Positions 54,191 to 62,125 of a stretch of 64,000 nt of DNA are shown here, piece after piece (positions within the stretch are counted from its first letter, which is position 1; every line of letters starts with the position of its first letter). The translations under genes were made by a program, and so were the position numbers. Location: NCBI GenBank assembly GCA_050260055.1, contig JBLNBO010000027.1:103724-167723 (forward strand), in the 5' to 3' direction. Source of the stretch: JBLMYQ01 sp050260055 (lineage in GTDB: Bacteria > Bacillota > Clostridia > Acetivibrionales > UBA4821). The notes beneath the pieces are model-generated. The model searched no databases. It was not told where the DNA came from and worked only from the letters and a program-made list of their open reading frames with translations.

Positions 54191-54694
54191 TCATGGTAAT
54201 ATTTTTTCATAGCAATAAAATGGTAACTCTCGATAAGGGAAATATAGTTGTCCTGTTTTTTTATAATCTCTATTCTCGTAAAATTTTAGGGTTCTTTGGT
54301 TTCCACTATATGCATCAAGTCTTATTGAATTGAAACCTTTTTTATACGCTTCTCCTTCAGCAAAATCCATCAGAGCCCTTCCAAAACCATGTTTTTGGTA
54401 TATTGGATTTATTGCCAATCTATGAATTACTAGGACCTTTCCATTTTTTGAAATCCAACTTATATCTTTATATTCCGATGATTGATTTTCATCAAAAGTA
54501 ATTATTCCGAAAATTTCGTTATTTTCAATCAAAATATATAAATTCCCATGATTAATGTCTTCTAAAAAAATATCCTTTGTTGGATAATGCATATTCCATT
54601 GGTAAATCCCTTTACTTTCCATGTCCTCAATGCACTTTTTTATTAATTCCATTATCTTATCAATTGATTCTATTTGAGCTTTCTCAATTTTCAT
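54191..54694 (-). CDS. GNAT N-acetyltransferase
   Basis: 167 aa. Motif A HRLAINPIYQKHGFGRALMDFAE (region about 88-110) and GFNSIRLDAYSGNQRTLKFYE are canonical GNAT. The YWNMHYPTKDIFLEDI-like N-terminus fits the group containing RimI-like and metabolite acetyltransferases. It lies 36 bases upstream of the peptidase gene on the same strand. Confidence 0.85.
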   Translation of the reverse strand: MKIEKAQIESIDKIMELIKKCIEDMESKGIYQWNMHYPTKDIFLEDINHGNLYILIENNEIFGIITFDENQSSEYKDISWISKNGKVLVIHRLAINPIYQKHGFGRALMDFAEGEAYKKGFNSIRLDAYSGNQRTLKFYENRDYKKTGQLYFPYRELPFYCYEKILP

Positions 54695-54732
54695 CTAGGA
54701 CTCCCCCCTTTTACTTAATAAAAAACTTCACT

Positions 54733-54781
54733 GACATCTTTGAAGATGTCCCTAACCTCAGAGTTTGCCGAGAATGGCAAA
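54733..54781. repeat. Spacer with two hairpins (possible attC-like site)
   Basis: Two perfect palindromes lie just past the HAD gene stop: GACATCTT/AAGATGTC at 54733-54750 and TTTGCC/GGCAAA at 54764-54781. Between them, on the minus strand, GAGGTTAGGGA echoes the GTTRRRY-type core. It may be an eroded cassette boundary or a terminator. Confidence 0.3.
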
Positions 54782-54784
54782 GCC

Positions 54785-55495
54785 TTAAACTAAAAGCTCA
54801 GAAATAGAATGAATAATCCTGTCTGGAACAATAATTGAATCTGTAGGAAGACCTTCTTTTTTATAATCATTCCAAATCGAGTATATTCCTAGTTTTTGTG
54901 GTGCCTGTATATCCCACATTAGATTGTCTCCCACCATCCATACGTCTTCTGCTTCTAATTCCATTTTACTTAAAGCCAACTGAAATACACGAATGTCAGG
55001 CTTTCCAAAACCAATTTCTTCTTCTATAAAACATATTTCAAAATAGTTTGATAAACAAAACCTATTTATTTTCTCTCGCTGTTTTGCTTTTGAGCCATTT
55101 GTAATTAGCGCCATTCTTATTCCATTCTCTTTTAACATATTTAATGTTTCTATTGAGTTTGGAAATAATGAAATTAACTCATTTTGTAACTTACTATATT
55201 CATCTGCCATCTCAATAGCACTTTCTTCGTCCAGATAATCCAAATTACCTAAAGCCATCTTAACTATGTCTCTTCTCGCTTGAATTATATCCATTCTGCC
55301 AATCCTATGTCTTTCAACATCTCCCCAATACCATTTTCTAACTTGTTTTATAGTATTCAGGAGCATATCGCTATCAAAACAACAGTTCTGAGTGGTGGTA
55401 AAAAAATTACATGCTTTCTGCCAAGCTAATTCAGAAGCACCATCATAGGAAATAATTGTATCATCTAGATCAAAAAATATAGCTATTGGGAACAT
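54785..55495 (-). CDS. HAD-superfamily hydrolase
   Basis: 236 aa. HAD motif I FFDLDDTIISYDG (nucleophile Asp), motif II LITNGSKAKQRE, motif III near GFGKPDIRVF and motif IV VWMVGDNLMWDIQAP are intact, with a helical cap. This YjjG/phosphoglycolate-like branch removes phosphate from small metabolites or nucleotides. RBS AGGAGG. Confidence 0.9.
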   Translation of the reverse strand: MFPIAIFFDLDDTIISYDGASELAWQKACNFFTTTQNCCFDSDMLLNTIKQVRKWYWGDVERHRIGRMDIIQARRDIVKMALGNLDYLDEESAIEMADEYSKLQNELISLFPNSIETLNMLKENGIRMALITNGSKAKQREKINRFCLSNYFEICFIEEEIGFGKPDIRVFQLALSKMELEAEDVWMVGDNLMWDIQAPQKLGIYSIWNDYKKEGLPTDSIIVPDRIIHSISELLV

Positions 55496-55570
55496 CTTGA
55501 CCTCCTAAGCCCTAAATTCATTCTATATAAATTACCGGCACACGATGTACGCTTGCTGATAGAATGCATT

Positions 55571-55600
55571 GCATATAACGTCCCGCACGCCCAAATTAAT
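55571..55600 (-). repeat. attC-like right-core segment
   Basis: After the aldo/keto reductase stop the minus strand reads GGGCGTGCGGGACGTTATATGC. The 14 bases GTGCGGGACGTTAT recur exactly at 63835-63848, 8 kb away, in an equivalent position after another gene. GTTATATGC resembles a GTTRRRY-type R' core. GC-rich spacer. Confidence 0.4.
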
Positions 55601-55605
55601 CGATT

Positions 55606-56481
55606 TTAAGAAAACTGGTTTGGAATTTGATCAATTGTAATTCCTTCTCCTTTTAAAGCCCAATCAACTTTTAATGAGTCAAAATCCTTATTTCTGTAGT
55701 TATTAAGCGACTCTATATCTTCACGGTTTAGTGCAAAATCTAATGATTCTAGGTTTTCCTTTACATGTTCAACTCTTGAGGCTCTAATACTAGTAATTAA
55801 TTTCTTTTCTTTTACAATCCAATTAATTAATATCTGATTCTGCGTCTTTTCATATTTATTAGCTATATCTACAAGGAAATCATAATTTCGGTTTGAAGTT
55901 CTGTTTCTCCTTAATGGCTGATAACAAACAAATTCAATTTCATTTCTTTTACAATAATCAATGATTCCAACATCTTCATTTACTTTGCATTCAATATTAT
56001 ATAAACCTTCAAAACAAAATAATTTAAATTTATGTCTTTCACATATTGCTATTAGCTCTTCCAAGCTAAAATTGCTAGCACTTAGTGAACACGCTTTACC
56101 TTTTTCAACCATACGGTTCATTAGGAAGTAAGTTTCTTCTAAAGGCAACTTACTACAAATAGGAGCATGAAGCATTAAAGTATCAGCATACTCAATACCC
56201 ATGATTTTTAAATATAAATCCAGTTGAGTCTCAACATCTGTTTCTTTTTCAATATATTTTTCAAGCATTACATTAATAAAAATCTCATCTCTTGGTATAC
56301 TTTTAAAAAAGTCTTTTAAATATTCCATTGTTTTTCCATTGGCATAAATATAACTTGCATCAATAAAATTCTGCCCCGTTTGGAATGAATATTTTAATGT
56401 GTCCAAATGATTGTTATCTGGTTCAACGCCGATACCATAAGTTCCAATACCTATTGGAAAAATCTCTCCATTCATTATCAT
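55606..56481 (-). CDS. Aldo/keto reductase
   Basis: 291 aa. TIM-barrel AKR with the catalytic tetrad placed as usual: NFIDASYIYANGKTMEYL (Asp, Tyr), a Lys in a helix, and MLHAPICSKLPLEE (His). GIGTYGIGVEPDN at the start is family-like. It ends ...IDQIPNQFS. NADPH-dependent reduction of an unknown carbonyl. RBS AAGGAG. Confidence 0.85.
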   Translation of the reverse strand: MIMNGEIFPIGIGTYGIGVEPDNNHLDTLKYSFQTGQNFIDASYIYANGKTMEYLKDFFKSIPRDEIFINVMLEKYIEKETDVETQLDLYLKIMGIEYADTLMLHAPICSKLPLEETYFLMNRMVEKGKACSLSASNFSLEELIAICERHKFKLFCFEGLYNIECKVNEDVGIIDYCKRNEIEFVCYQPLRRNRTSNRNYDFLVDIANKYEKTQNQILINWIVKEKKLITSIRASRVEHVKENLESLDFALNREDIESLNNYRNKDFDSLKVDWALKGEGITIDQIPNQFS

Positions 56482-56523
56482 AAAATCTCCTTATATTCAA
56501 GATGGGCTATGGATACCATATCC

Positions 56524-57126
56524 TCATAATTTAAGTTCATTTTTAATATCATTGCATATTTTAGCAGCACTTTGGCATCTTTCTAAATCCCGACTTTTTC
56601 CTTCCTCATATATTGAATAGTATTGGGATAATTCAATAAAAGCCTTGGCTATGAAAATATCATTTAAGTCATATGATAAGTAGATCAATCCACTTCGATA
56701 TTTCCTATCCTTTCGGCCGTTGATTGTTTCTGAAATAATCACCCTATCTTCATATGAAACTTTTTCACGAATACGCTGTGTCACTTCTAATATCATGTTT
56801 AATGCTGTATCAGTTTTCAATGTTTCAACTAAATCATACATTCTAGAATGTATAGTCCAAAGAGGAATATCATTCTTATTTTCTATAATATCGCGGTAAT
56901 ATTCATCCAACTGTTCTGTTATCCACTCTATTTCCGTTTGCTTTGGTATATTAAGTTGCTTATACTCCTCGTATCTTTTCGGAAATTCGCGTGCCATATG
57001 AAAATGTAAGCATCCCATAAATCTAAAATATTCTTTAGCTTTCTGAACAGAGTTTATAGGCTCATCAAACATTTTTTCACTCCAATCAGTAATTTTAACT
57101 TGTTTCATTTTCTCGGATGGTATCAC
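56524..57126 (-). CDS. Hypothetical protein, 200 aa
   Basis: The translation starts at GTG 57126 (MIPSEKMKQ) or ATG 57108; neither has a good RBS, unlike almost every other gene here. Soluble, helical, with KEYFRFMGCLHFHMAREFPKRYEEYKQL and YYSIYEEGKSRDLERC. Two HxH patterns (FHMAREF; HSRMYDL) could bind metal. No family is recognised. It lies between an M55 peptidase and an aldo/keto reductase on the same strand. Confidence 0.5.
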   Translation of the reverse strand: MIPSEKMKQVKITDWSEKMFDEPINSVQKAKEYFRFMGCLHFHMAREFPKRYEEYKQLNIPKQTEIEWITEQLDEYYRDIIENKNDIPLWTIHSRMYDLVETLKTDTALNMILEVTQRIREKVSYEDRVIISETINGRKDRKYRSGLIYLSYDLNDIFIAKAFIELSQYYSIYEEGKSRDLERCQSAAKICNDIKNELKL

Positions 57127-57160
57127 ACATGACCCTAGTCTACTATTTACAACAATCAGA

Positions 57161-57958
57161 CTATAACGTAAATGACAGCATCCTCAACACTTCAAAATAG
57201 TCATTTGAACTAAACATCAGGTTTGTCGGTGATAATTGTTGCATTCCCGGATAAAATGATGACTTGTACGCTTTGGTATGGTCTTTGTATGATATCTCTA
57301 CTTCAAAATATTCTGGTAACTCTAGTTTACATTTATTTATATCACTTTTTAAGCTTTCTTTTACTCCTTCCTTTATTCTTTCATGAGAAGCCTTTGGGTG
57401 TGGACATATAACTGATTTACCAACTCCTTTATTTAACGAAACAGTTTTTATGTTAGGGTTAAATTCTTTAACATGATTACAAAGCGCTTCATCTCCAATA
57501 ACACAAACAACCGGAACCTTTACATAGGCTGCTGTATAAGCGTTAATCATGAACTCGCTTGCTAATTCTCCATTTATTTTTATGTATGCAGTCCCTAAGG
57601 TCATTGTATGAGCTAATGGGCTACCATCCGAACCAGCAAGTGAATGATATCCAATCATAATAGCAGCATCAAATGTATTATCTACTCCAAACATCATACA
57701 GAATGGATGGTCATTAAATGAACGTATTAGTTTTACATCCTTTTGAAGCTCCATATGGTCAATATTTCTTCCACTACCATGAGCATCCTTTATCAATATT
57801 TCATTTGCACCACTAATAGTAGCTCCTTCACATACTGCATTGACTTCTTTTGTCATTTCACTTCTATAATAAGCATATTCGGGTCTTTTGTAATCAGTTT
57901 CATTCCAATCAGCAATTCCTGCAATACCTTCAATATCAGCACTAATAAAAACCTTCAT
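57161..57958 (-). CDS. M55-family D-aminopeptidase (DppA-like)
   Basis: 265 aa. SADIEG (Asp, Glu), KDAHGSGRN (His), GYHSLAG (His) and NGELASEFMINA (Glu) are the zinc ligands of DppA in the right order. The Bacillus enzyme releases D-Ala from D-Ala-containing peptides. It has no signal peptide. RBS AAGGAGG. Its stop codon is part of TTACGTTATAG, similar to the neighbouring spacers' core. Confidence 0.9.
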   Translation of the reverse strand: MKVFISADIEGIAGIADWNETDYKRPEYAYYRSEMTKEVNAVCEGATISGANEILIKDAHGSGRNIDHMELQKDVKLIRSFNDHPFCMMFGVDNTFDAAIMIGYHSLAGSDGSPLAHTMTLGTAYIKINGELASEFMINAYTAAYVKVPVVCVIGDEALCNHVKEFNPNIKTVSLNKGVGKSVICPHPKASHERIKEGVKESLKSDINKCKLELPEYFEVEISYKDHTKAYKSSFYPGMQQLSPTNLMFSSNDYFEVLRMLSFTL

Positions 57959-58032
57959 ATAATAATCCTCCTTAATATAATGTATCTTAAATAACTATAT
58001 TTGAGCTGCCCCACAGCTTTCACCCTTCGTAG

Positions 58033-58117
58033 GAGGCTATTGCACCAAGCGAGATGGTGTATGCGGGAAGCGACCCCACAGTCCAACCGTACGGACTACG
58101 CTAGTGCATTGTTAGTC
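58033..58117 (-). repeat. attC-like site overlapping the stop codon of the 58112 gene
   Basis: On the minus strand GACTAACAATGCACTAGCG starts the site; the TAA in CTAAC is the stop codon of the 58112 gene. About 60 bases later TCGCTTGGTGCAATAG is its approximate complement (GCAC-AGCG with CGCT-GGTGC). An internal AGTCC/GGACT stem lies between. This is the general plan of an integron attC (R''-L''-loop-L'-R'), with a degenerate R' (AATAGCC for GTTAGCC). The whole spacer is GC-rich. Confidence 0.45.
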
Positions 58118-59173
58118 GCTAGTACTGTCAAAATCCAATTTCCCATTTAAAATATATATGTATTTAAAATTCTCATTAAGATTAGCAATATCACTATTAT
58201 TAACTGGAACTTTAATTAATTTATCTTTGATTTTTTCATATTGAGTTCTTGATATAATCCTAGGTATAATCTTATTTTCTTCTCTAATTTCAATTATGCC
58301 CATACCTGCCCAAAAATCCACAATTGATGAACTACACGAACCAATATGTAACCAATATTCGCCCCCTGGTCCAAGTCCAAAACTTAATAAAATTGGTATA
58401 CTATATTTATCCTCAAAATAATCAGTTCTTAATTCGTAATCTGCTTCTAGAAATGCTTCATTAAATATTCTAGATTCTTTTATAAAATTATCCTTTTGAC
58501 TTTGTGACAATTTTGTTAAATCTACTTTCCCGTTCCAATTAATATTTGTTTGTGCTTTCTTCAAGCGACGTTTTTTATCCTCTTCATCATATCCTTCAAA
58601 AATCTGTTTAAATTTATCAAGTTTTTGCTCAATTTCTCTAAAAAGTAAATTTGAATCATAAAGCTCTCTTGCTTTTATAAATTTAAGTTTAACATTTTGA
58701 GGTAAATATTTATTATAATATTCTAACGCCTTTACAAATGAATTAGAGTAAGAGTCTAAATCTTCTTGTGGAATATTATTTAATCTCTCAAGTACTACTT
58801 CTTCTGATTCATATTCAATAATTACTCCAGGTTTATATGCATTTGCAATTGGCAATATATAATCAACTAAAAATCTAAAATTAAACATCTCTGCCCAATC
58901 AACATTAGGATATGATTCAGTCCACCAATGTTTATAACCTCCAAAACAAATAATAAATTTAAATGGCTTGTTATCCGAAACGATATTAGTTACTTTTTCT
59001 ATAATCGATTCTTTTACAATTTCACTTATCCCATACTTTCGATATTTTTTTGATAATAATCTTGAAACTGCTAAATCAATTATTTTATCGTTCCTATTAT
59101 CAGTAATATCTTGTGCCGATACTGATAAGACATTTGTTTTTAAAAAATCATTCGTTATCTTTTCAATATTCAT
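58112..59173 (-). CDS. Hypothetical protein with weak resemblance to isocyanide-synthase-type enzymes
   Basis: 353 aa, soluble; AGAGG before ATG. Residues about 70-130 (KFIICFGGYKHWWTE, NVDWAEMFNFRFLVDYI, YKPGVIIEYESEEVV) recall the P-(D/V)-x-AE ... Y-x-PG core of PvcA/DIT1 isonitrile synthases, and RELYDS / SSSIVDFWAGMG follow. The resemblance is by eye and weak; the family's Lys/Arg substrate contacts cannot be checked. No second pathway gene is present. It is otherwise unknown. Confidence 0.45.
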   Translation of the reverse strand: MNIEKITNDFLKTNVLSVSAQDITDNRNDKIIDLAVSRLLSKKYRKYGISEIVKESIIEKVTNIVSDNKPFKFIICFGGYKHWWTESYPNVDWAEMFNFRFLVDYILPIANAYKPGVIIEYESEEVVLERLNNIPQEDLDSYSNSFVKALEYYNKYLPQNVKLKFIKARELYDSNLLFREIEQKLDKFKQIFEGYDEEDKKRRLKKAQTNINWNGKVDLTKLSQSQKDNFIKESRIFNEAFLEADYELRTDYFEDKYSIPILLSFGLGPGGEYWLHIGSCSSSIVDFWAGMGIIEIREENKIIPRIISRTQYEKIKDKLIKVPVNNSDIANLNENFKYIYILNGKLDFDSTSD

Positions 59174-59197
59174 ATTTCAGTCCTCTTTTATTAATAT

Positions 59198-59572
59198 TTA
59201 TATCTTTTCAACACGTGTATATCGCCATTGTTTGAAATAATTGCACAAACCCTTATCATCTAATGATATTTGGAATATACCATCAATTATTTGTTTTTCG
59301 TTATTTGGGATAAAAATTCTTTCTAACTGCCAGTTAATAACACATACATCATTATTACAACACAATATATGAAACTTATACGTTATATCTTTTTGATTAT
59401 TCGGAACAACTTCCCATAGTTTAACTACATCTTCCCACGAGTTACATGGTTCACCCATTGGAGTTTCGTAATATTTTACATCTTTCGAGAATAATAACGC
59501 TGTTTTTTGTCCTTCCAGAAAACTCCATGAATCCATGAGATCCTTTGTCCATTTTTCATATACACTTTGCAT
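59198..59572 (-). CDS. SnoaL/NTF2-like protein
   Basis: 124 aa. YEKWTKDLMDSWSFLEGQKTA..., ALLFSKDVKYYETPMGEPCNSWEDVVKLW (region about 25-55) and YKFHILCCNNDVCVINWQLERIF follow the NTF2/SnoaL-like pattern: helix, D-x-x-Y-x-x-P, G-x-x-x-I-x-x-x-W, then beta sheet. Such proteins are small lyases, isomerases or binding proteins. It follows the GNAT gene at 59643 by 70 bases. RBS CAGGGGG. Confidence 0.6.
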   Translation of the reverse strand: MQSVYEKWTKDLMDSWSFLEGQKTALLFSKDVKYYETPMGEPCNSWEDVVKLWEVVPNNQKDITYKFHILCCNNDVCVINWQLERIFIPNNEKQIIDGIFQISLDDKGLCNYFKQWRYTRVEKI

Positions 59573-59642
59573 TTGCCATTCCCCCTGTAAATAATAAAAT
59601 TAGTAAAAAATATTAATGCTTTATGATAACTATATAAATCTT

Positions 59643-60077
59643 TTATTCACTACTTTTTAATTTATTTTTCAATCTAATTTCCATCCACTCAATTGGTTTT
59701 GCAAGTGGCTTAAATCCTAGTTTATTATAAAATTTCTGAACGTCTGCTTCTGCTTTTATTAACCATTGATATACATCTTTAAATTCATTATGAGAAAGCA
59801 AAGCATTAACTAACTTAGCACCAATGCCTTTTTTGCGGTAGCTCTCATCAACCATTACATCAAGAATATATGCGAACTGACCTTTATCAGAAATTACTCT
59901 TGCATATCCAACTTGGACATTTTCAATAAATGCTCCTACTACCATAGCCGAATTCTTTGCTCTATGTTTTACATCTTCAATACTTATCCCTGGACTCCAA
60001 TGTGATTTTGAAATCAAATAAGTTACCTTATCAAAATCCATGTTATCAAAACCAAATTCTATTGTAACGTTATTCAT
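59643..60077 (-). CDS. GNAT N-acetyltransferase
   Basis: 144 aa. Motif A VDESYRKKGIGAKLVNALL, preceded by YARVISDKGQFAYILDVM and followed by FYNKLGFKPLAKP. This is the 'YjdJ/acetyltransferase with SHWSPG' branch. Substrate unknown. The spacer between this gene's start and the deformylase end carries the 60150 attC-like motif. Confidence 0.85.
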   Translation of the reverse strand: MNNVTIEFGFDNMDFDKVTYLISKSHWSPGISIEDVKHRAKNSAMVVGAFIENVQVGYARVISDKGQFAYILDVMVDESYRKKGIGAKLVNALLSHNEFKDVYQWLIKAEADVQKFYNKLGFKPLAKPIEWMEIRLKNKLKSSE

Positions 60078-60099
60078 GAATATGCTCCTTTACGGCGCT

Positions 60100-60167
60100 G
60101 GTTACGTTTTTACCTTTTCGCCTTTGACTTTGCTCCTCCCATCAGTCCGAGAGTACATTGTTAGATG
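60100..60167 (-). repeat. attC-like site after the peptide deformylase gene
   Basis: On the minus strand, 16 bases after the stop, ATCTAACAATGTACTC matches the R'' consensus RYYYAAC exactly (ATCTAAC) and the AATG(C/T)AC continuation shared with 58112 and 63865. A GACT/AGTC pairing follows. The right core is not clear (CGTAACC). GC-rich spacer. Confidence 0.4.
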
Positions 60168-60182
60168 ATATTTGCCGTTGTT

Positions 60183-60728
60183 CTATTTGTTTAGGATGTA
60201 TTTCTTCCAATTTTCCGTCGTTGATATATCCTTTAATGATTCAATCCGTTCCATATAATTTATACCTTCCAAATGATCATATTCATGTTGCATTACTCTG
60301 GCCAAGTATCCATCAAAAATCTGTTCTTTCTGTTCTCCCTCAATCGTGAAATATTTTAATTTAATGCTTTTATAGCGTGGAACAAAACCAACATATCCGG
60401 GAATGCTTAGACAACTTTCCCATCCATATTCTTTTTCTTCAGAAGTTTTAATTATTTCCGGATTAATAACTACATAAAGTGGTGACTCCGGTCTATCAGG
60501 AAACAATTCAGTTTTTCTTACTTCCACAATAAATAATCGAATTGTTTTACCTATTTGTGGGGCAGCCAATCCAGCACCTTTCAAAAACCTTAGAGTGTCA
60601 ATCATCTCTATGCAAGTTTCTTTAACTTTATTTATATCCTCAATCGCAGTTGATATTTCCTTTAATATTGGATTCCCGATTGTAACAATATCAAGGATTG
60701 AATCATTTTTTATTATCTCTGTCTCCAT
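60183..60728 (-). CDS. def: Peptide deformylase
   Basis: 181 aa from ATG 60728 (METEIIKNDSIL), with GGAGGG upstream. All three motifs are present: GAGLAAPQIG (G-x-G-x-A-A-P-Q), WESCLSIPG (Cys metal ligand; the usual EGCLS reads ESCLS) and MQHEYDHLEGI (HExxH). It would remove N-formyl groups from nascent proteins. It lies in a cassette-like accessory region rather than next to fmt, so it is likely an extra copy, as found with actinonin-type resistance. The upstream in-frame extension (CRKCGALDD...) is probably not translated. Confidence 0.93.
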   Translation of the reverse strand: METEIIKNDSILDIVTIGNPILKEISTAIEDINKVKETCIEMIDTLRFLKGAGLAAPQIGKTIRLFIVEVRKTELFPDRPESPLYVVINPEIIKTSEEKEYGWESCLSIPGYVGFVPRYKSIKLKYFTIEGEQKEQIFDGYLARVMQHEYDHLEGINYMERIESLKDISTTENWKKYILNK

Positions 60729-60788
60729 TTTTTGATTCCCTCCATACTTTTTTAATCGAAGCCGTTCAACTAATTTACGACAAATGTC

Positions 60789-60826
60789 ATCTAATGCCCC
60801 ACACTTACGACAGCTCACAGTTGGAC
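60789..60826 (-). repeat. attC-like segment upstream of def
   Basis: On the minus strand GTCCAAC (a perfect RYYYAAC) is separated by 24 bases from ATTAGAT (one mismatch to GTTRRRY). The stretch is GC-rich and lies before the def RBS, where the boundary of the preceding cassette would be. The internal pairing is weak, so this is tentative. Confidence 0.3.
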
Positions 60827-60981
60827 TTACAAAGCCCTTCTTCTCCGAGGCTATCAAAGACGATGGTCTCTCAAATACTCTTATAATTATACCTTATAAT
60901 ACAAAATATTCCCATCGGATAAATATTTTATATTATAACAGATTGTATGACTGACATAACAACGCTATCCTTATTTTTCTG

Positions 60982-61010
60982 TTGCCGTGAATTATACAAC
61001 ATGGTAAAAT
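60982..61010 (+). promoter_or_regulatory. SigA-type promoter for the 61074 gene
   Basis: TTGCCG (60982-60987), a 17-base spacer and TAAAAT (61005-61010), 63 bases before the ATG. The 60858-61073 gap otherwise shows nothing coding. Confidence 0.5.
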
Positions 61011-61073
61011 GTTATAAATATTACTTTCAAAGAATAATTAATCTGATTTTTAATAAAATTAGGGGGGACGTAG

Positions 61074-61604
61074 ATGAATATTTTAGTGTATACAATTGGA
61101 TACGATTTATTAGGGCATTATAAATTAAGGAAAGTTGATAAAGATATTACAGGGCAGTACAAATTCCATAAGGATTGGACAGATAAGATTAGAAAACTTT
61201 TCTCAAGAAAGCTGCACCAACACATACCACTCTATGTAATCGTAAGAATAGAAGGTAATAACCTTATTATTTCAAGTATTACTGAGGAAAAGCTTGACAA
61301 AGGTTTTAATGAAACTGACTTTGGAGCGTTAAAAGAAAATGAACATTTTGACTTCGAATATCCTAAAGAATTACTAAAATTTAGAGCAGATTCAACCTGG
61401 TACAAAAACATTTATGATTATGTAGCTTTAGCAATTGAACCGGATGGTAATTTAATAATTATCCCTGATGGCAAATCTTCACAAGGCAATTTATTAATCG
61501 ACATATGTATCGTTGAACCTGTAAAAAATTCATTTTATATTCAGCTAGATTTAATGGCTAGTGGGGTTCGGGGTGTAAGGCAATGGATAAAAATTGAAGA
61601 TTGA
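61074..61604 (+). CDS. Hypothetical protein, 176 aa
   Basis: ATG after AGGGGGG, with a promoter before and a terminator after. Soluble alpha/beta protein (MNILVYTIGYDLLGHYKLRK, FDFEYPKELLKFRADSTWY, LDLMASGVRGVRQWIKIED). No motif is recognised. It is the only plus-strand gene among the cassette-like genes. Confidence 0.55.
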   Translation: MNILVYTIGYDLLGHYKLRKVDKDITGQYKFHKDWTDKIRKLFSRKLHQHIPLYVIVRIEGNNLIISSITEEKLDKGFNETDFGALKENEHFDFEYPKELLKFRADSTWYKNIYDYVALAIEPDGNLIIIPDGKSSQGNLLIDICIVEPVKNSFYIQLDLMASGVRGVRQWIKIED

Positions 61605-61610
61605 ATTTTT

Positions 61611-61640
61611 AAAAGTATCCCTCAAAAGGGATACTTTTTT
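61611..61640. terminator. Bidirectional terminator
   Basis: An 11-bp stem (AAAAGTATCCC with GGGATACTTTT) runs into T on the plus strand and A/T on the other. It sits between the convergent 61074 and 61656 genes. Confidence 0.9.
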
Positions 61641-61655
61641 ATTGTGAAAATAAAC

Positions 61656-62114
61656 CTATTTATTAAGGAAAACTTCATATATTTTTGTTATTTTACCATC
61701 AGGGCAAAAGCCTTCACCAATATGGTAAAACTCATATTTTTCATAGAATCCATTCAAGTCCGTGCATAAATAAACTTTCTTAAATCCCTCTTTTGCAGCA
61801 TCTTCCTTTACTTTCTTAATAAGCATTGCTCCTAATGCCATTCCACGGTATTCTTTTTCAATATAAAGAGAGCATAACCATGGGGATAAGTCAGTTCTAC
61901 TAATAAAATCTTGATCTATCAATCCTATACATCCTATGATTTTATTGTTCTCCTCTAGTAAGTACCAATATGGCACAGATTCCTTTGTACTTACGCAACC
62001 GAAAATACTATCCTCATATAATTGATAATTGGTTTCATTTCCCCATTTGCTATGAATATATTTTGTAGCAATCTTTTTATAATCAGGCTCTTCCCGAATA
62101 GAAATTATCCTCAT
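61656..62114 (-). CDS. GNAT N-acetyltransferase
   Basis: 152 aa. Motif A IEKEYRGMALGAMLIKKVK and WYLLEENNKIIGCIGLIDQD, plus the ending YEKYEFYHIGEGFCPDGK. This resembles a group annotated as phosphinothricin/small-molecule acetyltransferases; the substrate is unknown. RBS GAGAGGAAG. It starts 11 bases past the Arr gene's stop and is likely co-transcribed with it. Confidence 0.85.
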   Translation of the reverse strand: MRIISIREEPDYKKIATKYIHSKWGNETNYQLYEDSIFGCVSTKESVPYWYLLEENNKIIGCIGLIDQDFISRTDLSPWLCSLYIEKEYRGMALGAMLIKKVKEDAAKEGFKKVYLCTDLNGFYEKYEFYHIGEGFCPDGKITKIYEVFLNK

Positions 62115-62125
62115 TTGTCTTCCTC

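Noticed and set aside
60729..60857. N-terminal 43-residue extension of peptide deformylase with CxxC
   Set aside because: A good RBS (GGAGGG) precedes the internal ATG at 60728, and deformylases begin there. The upstream part looks like spacer.
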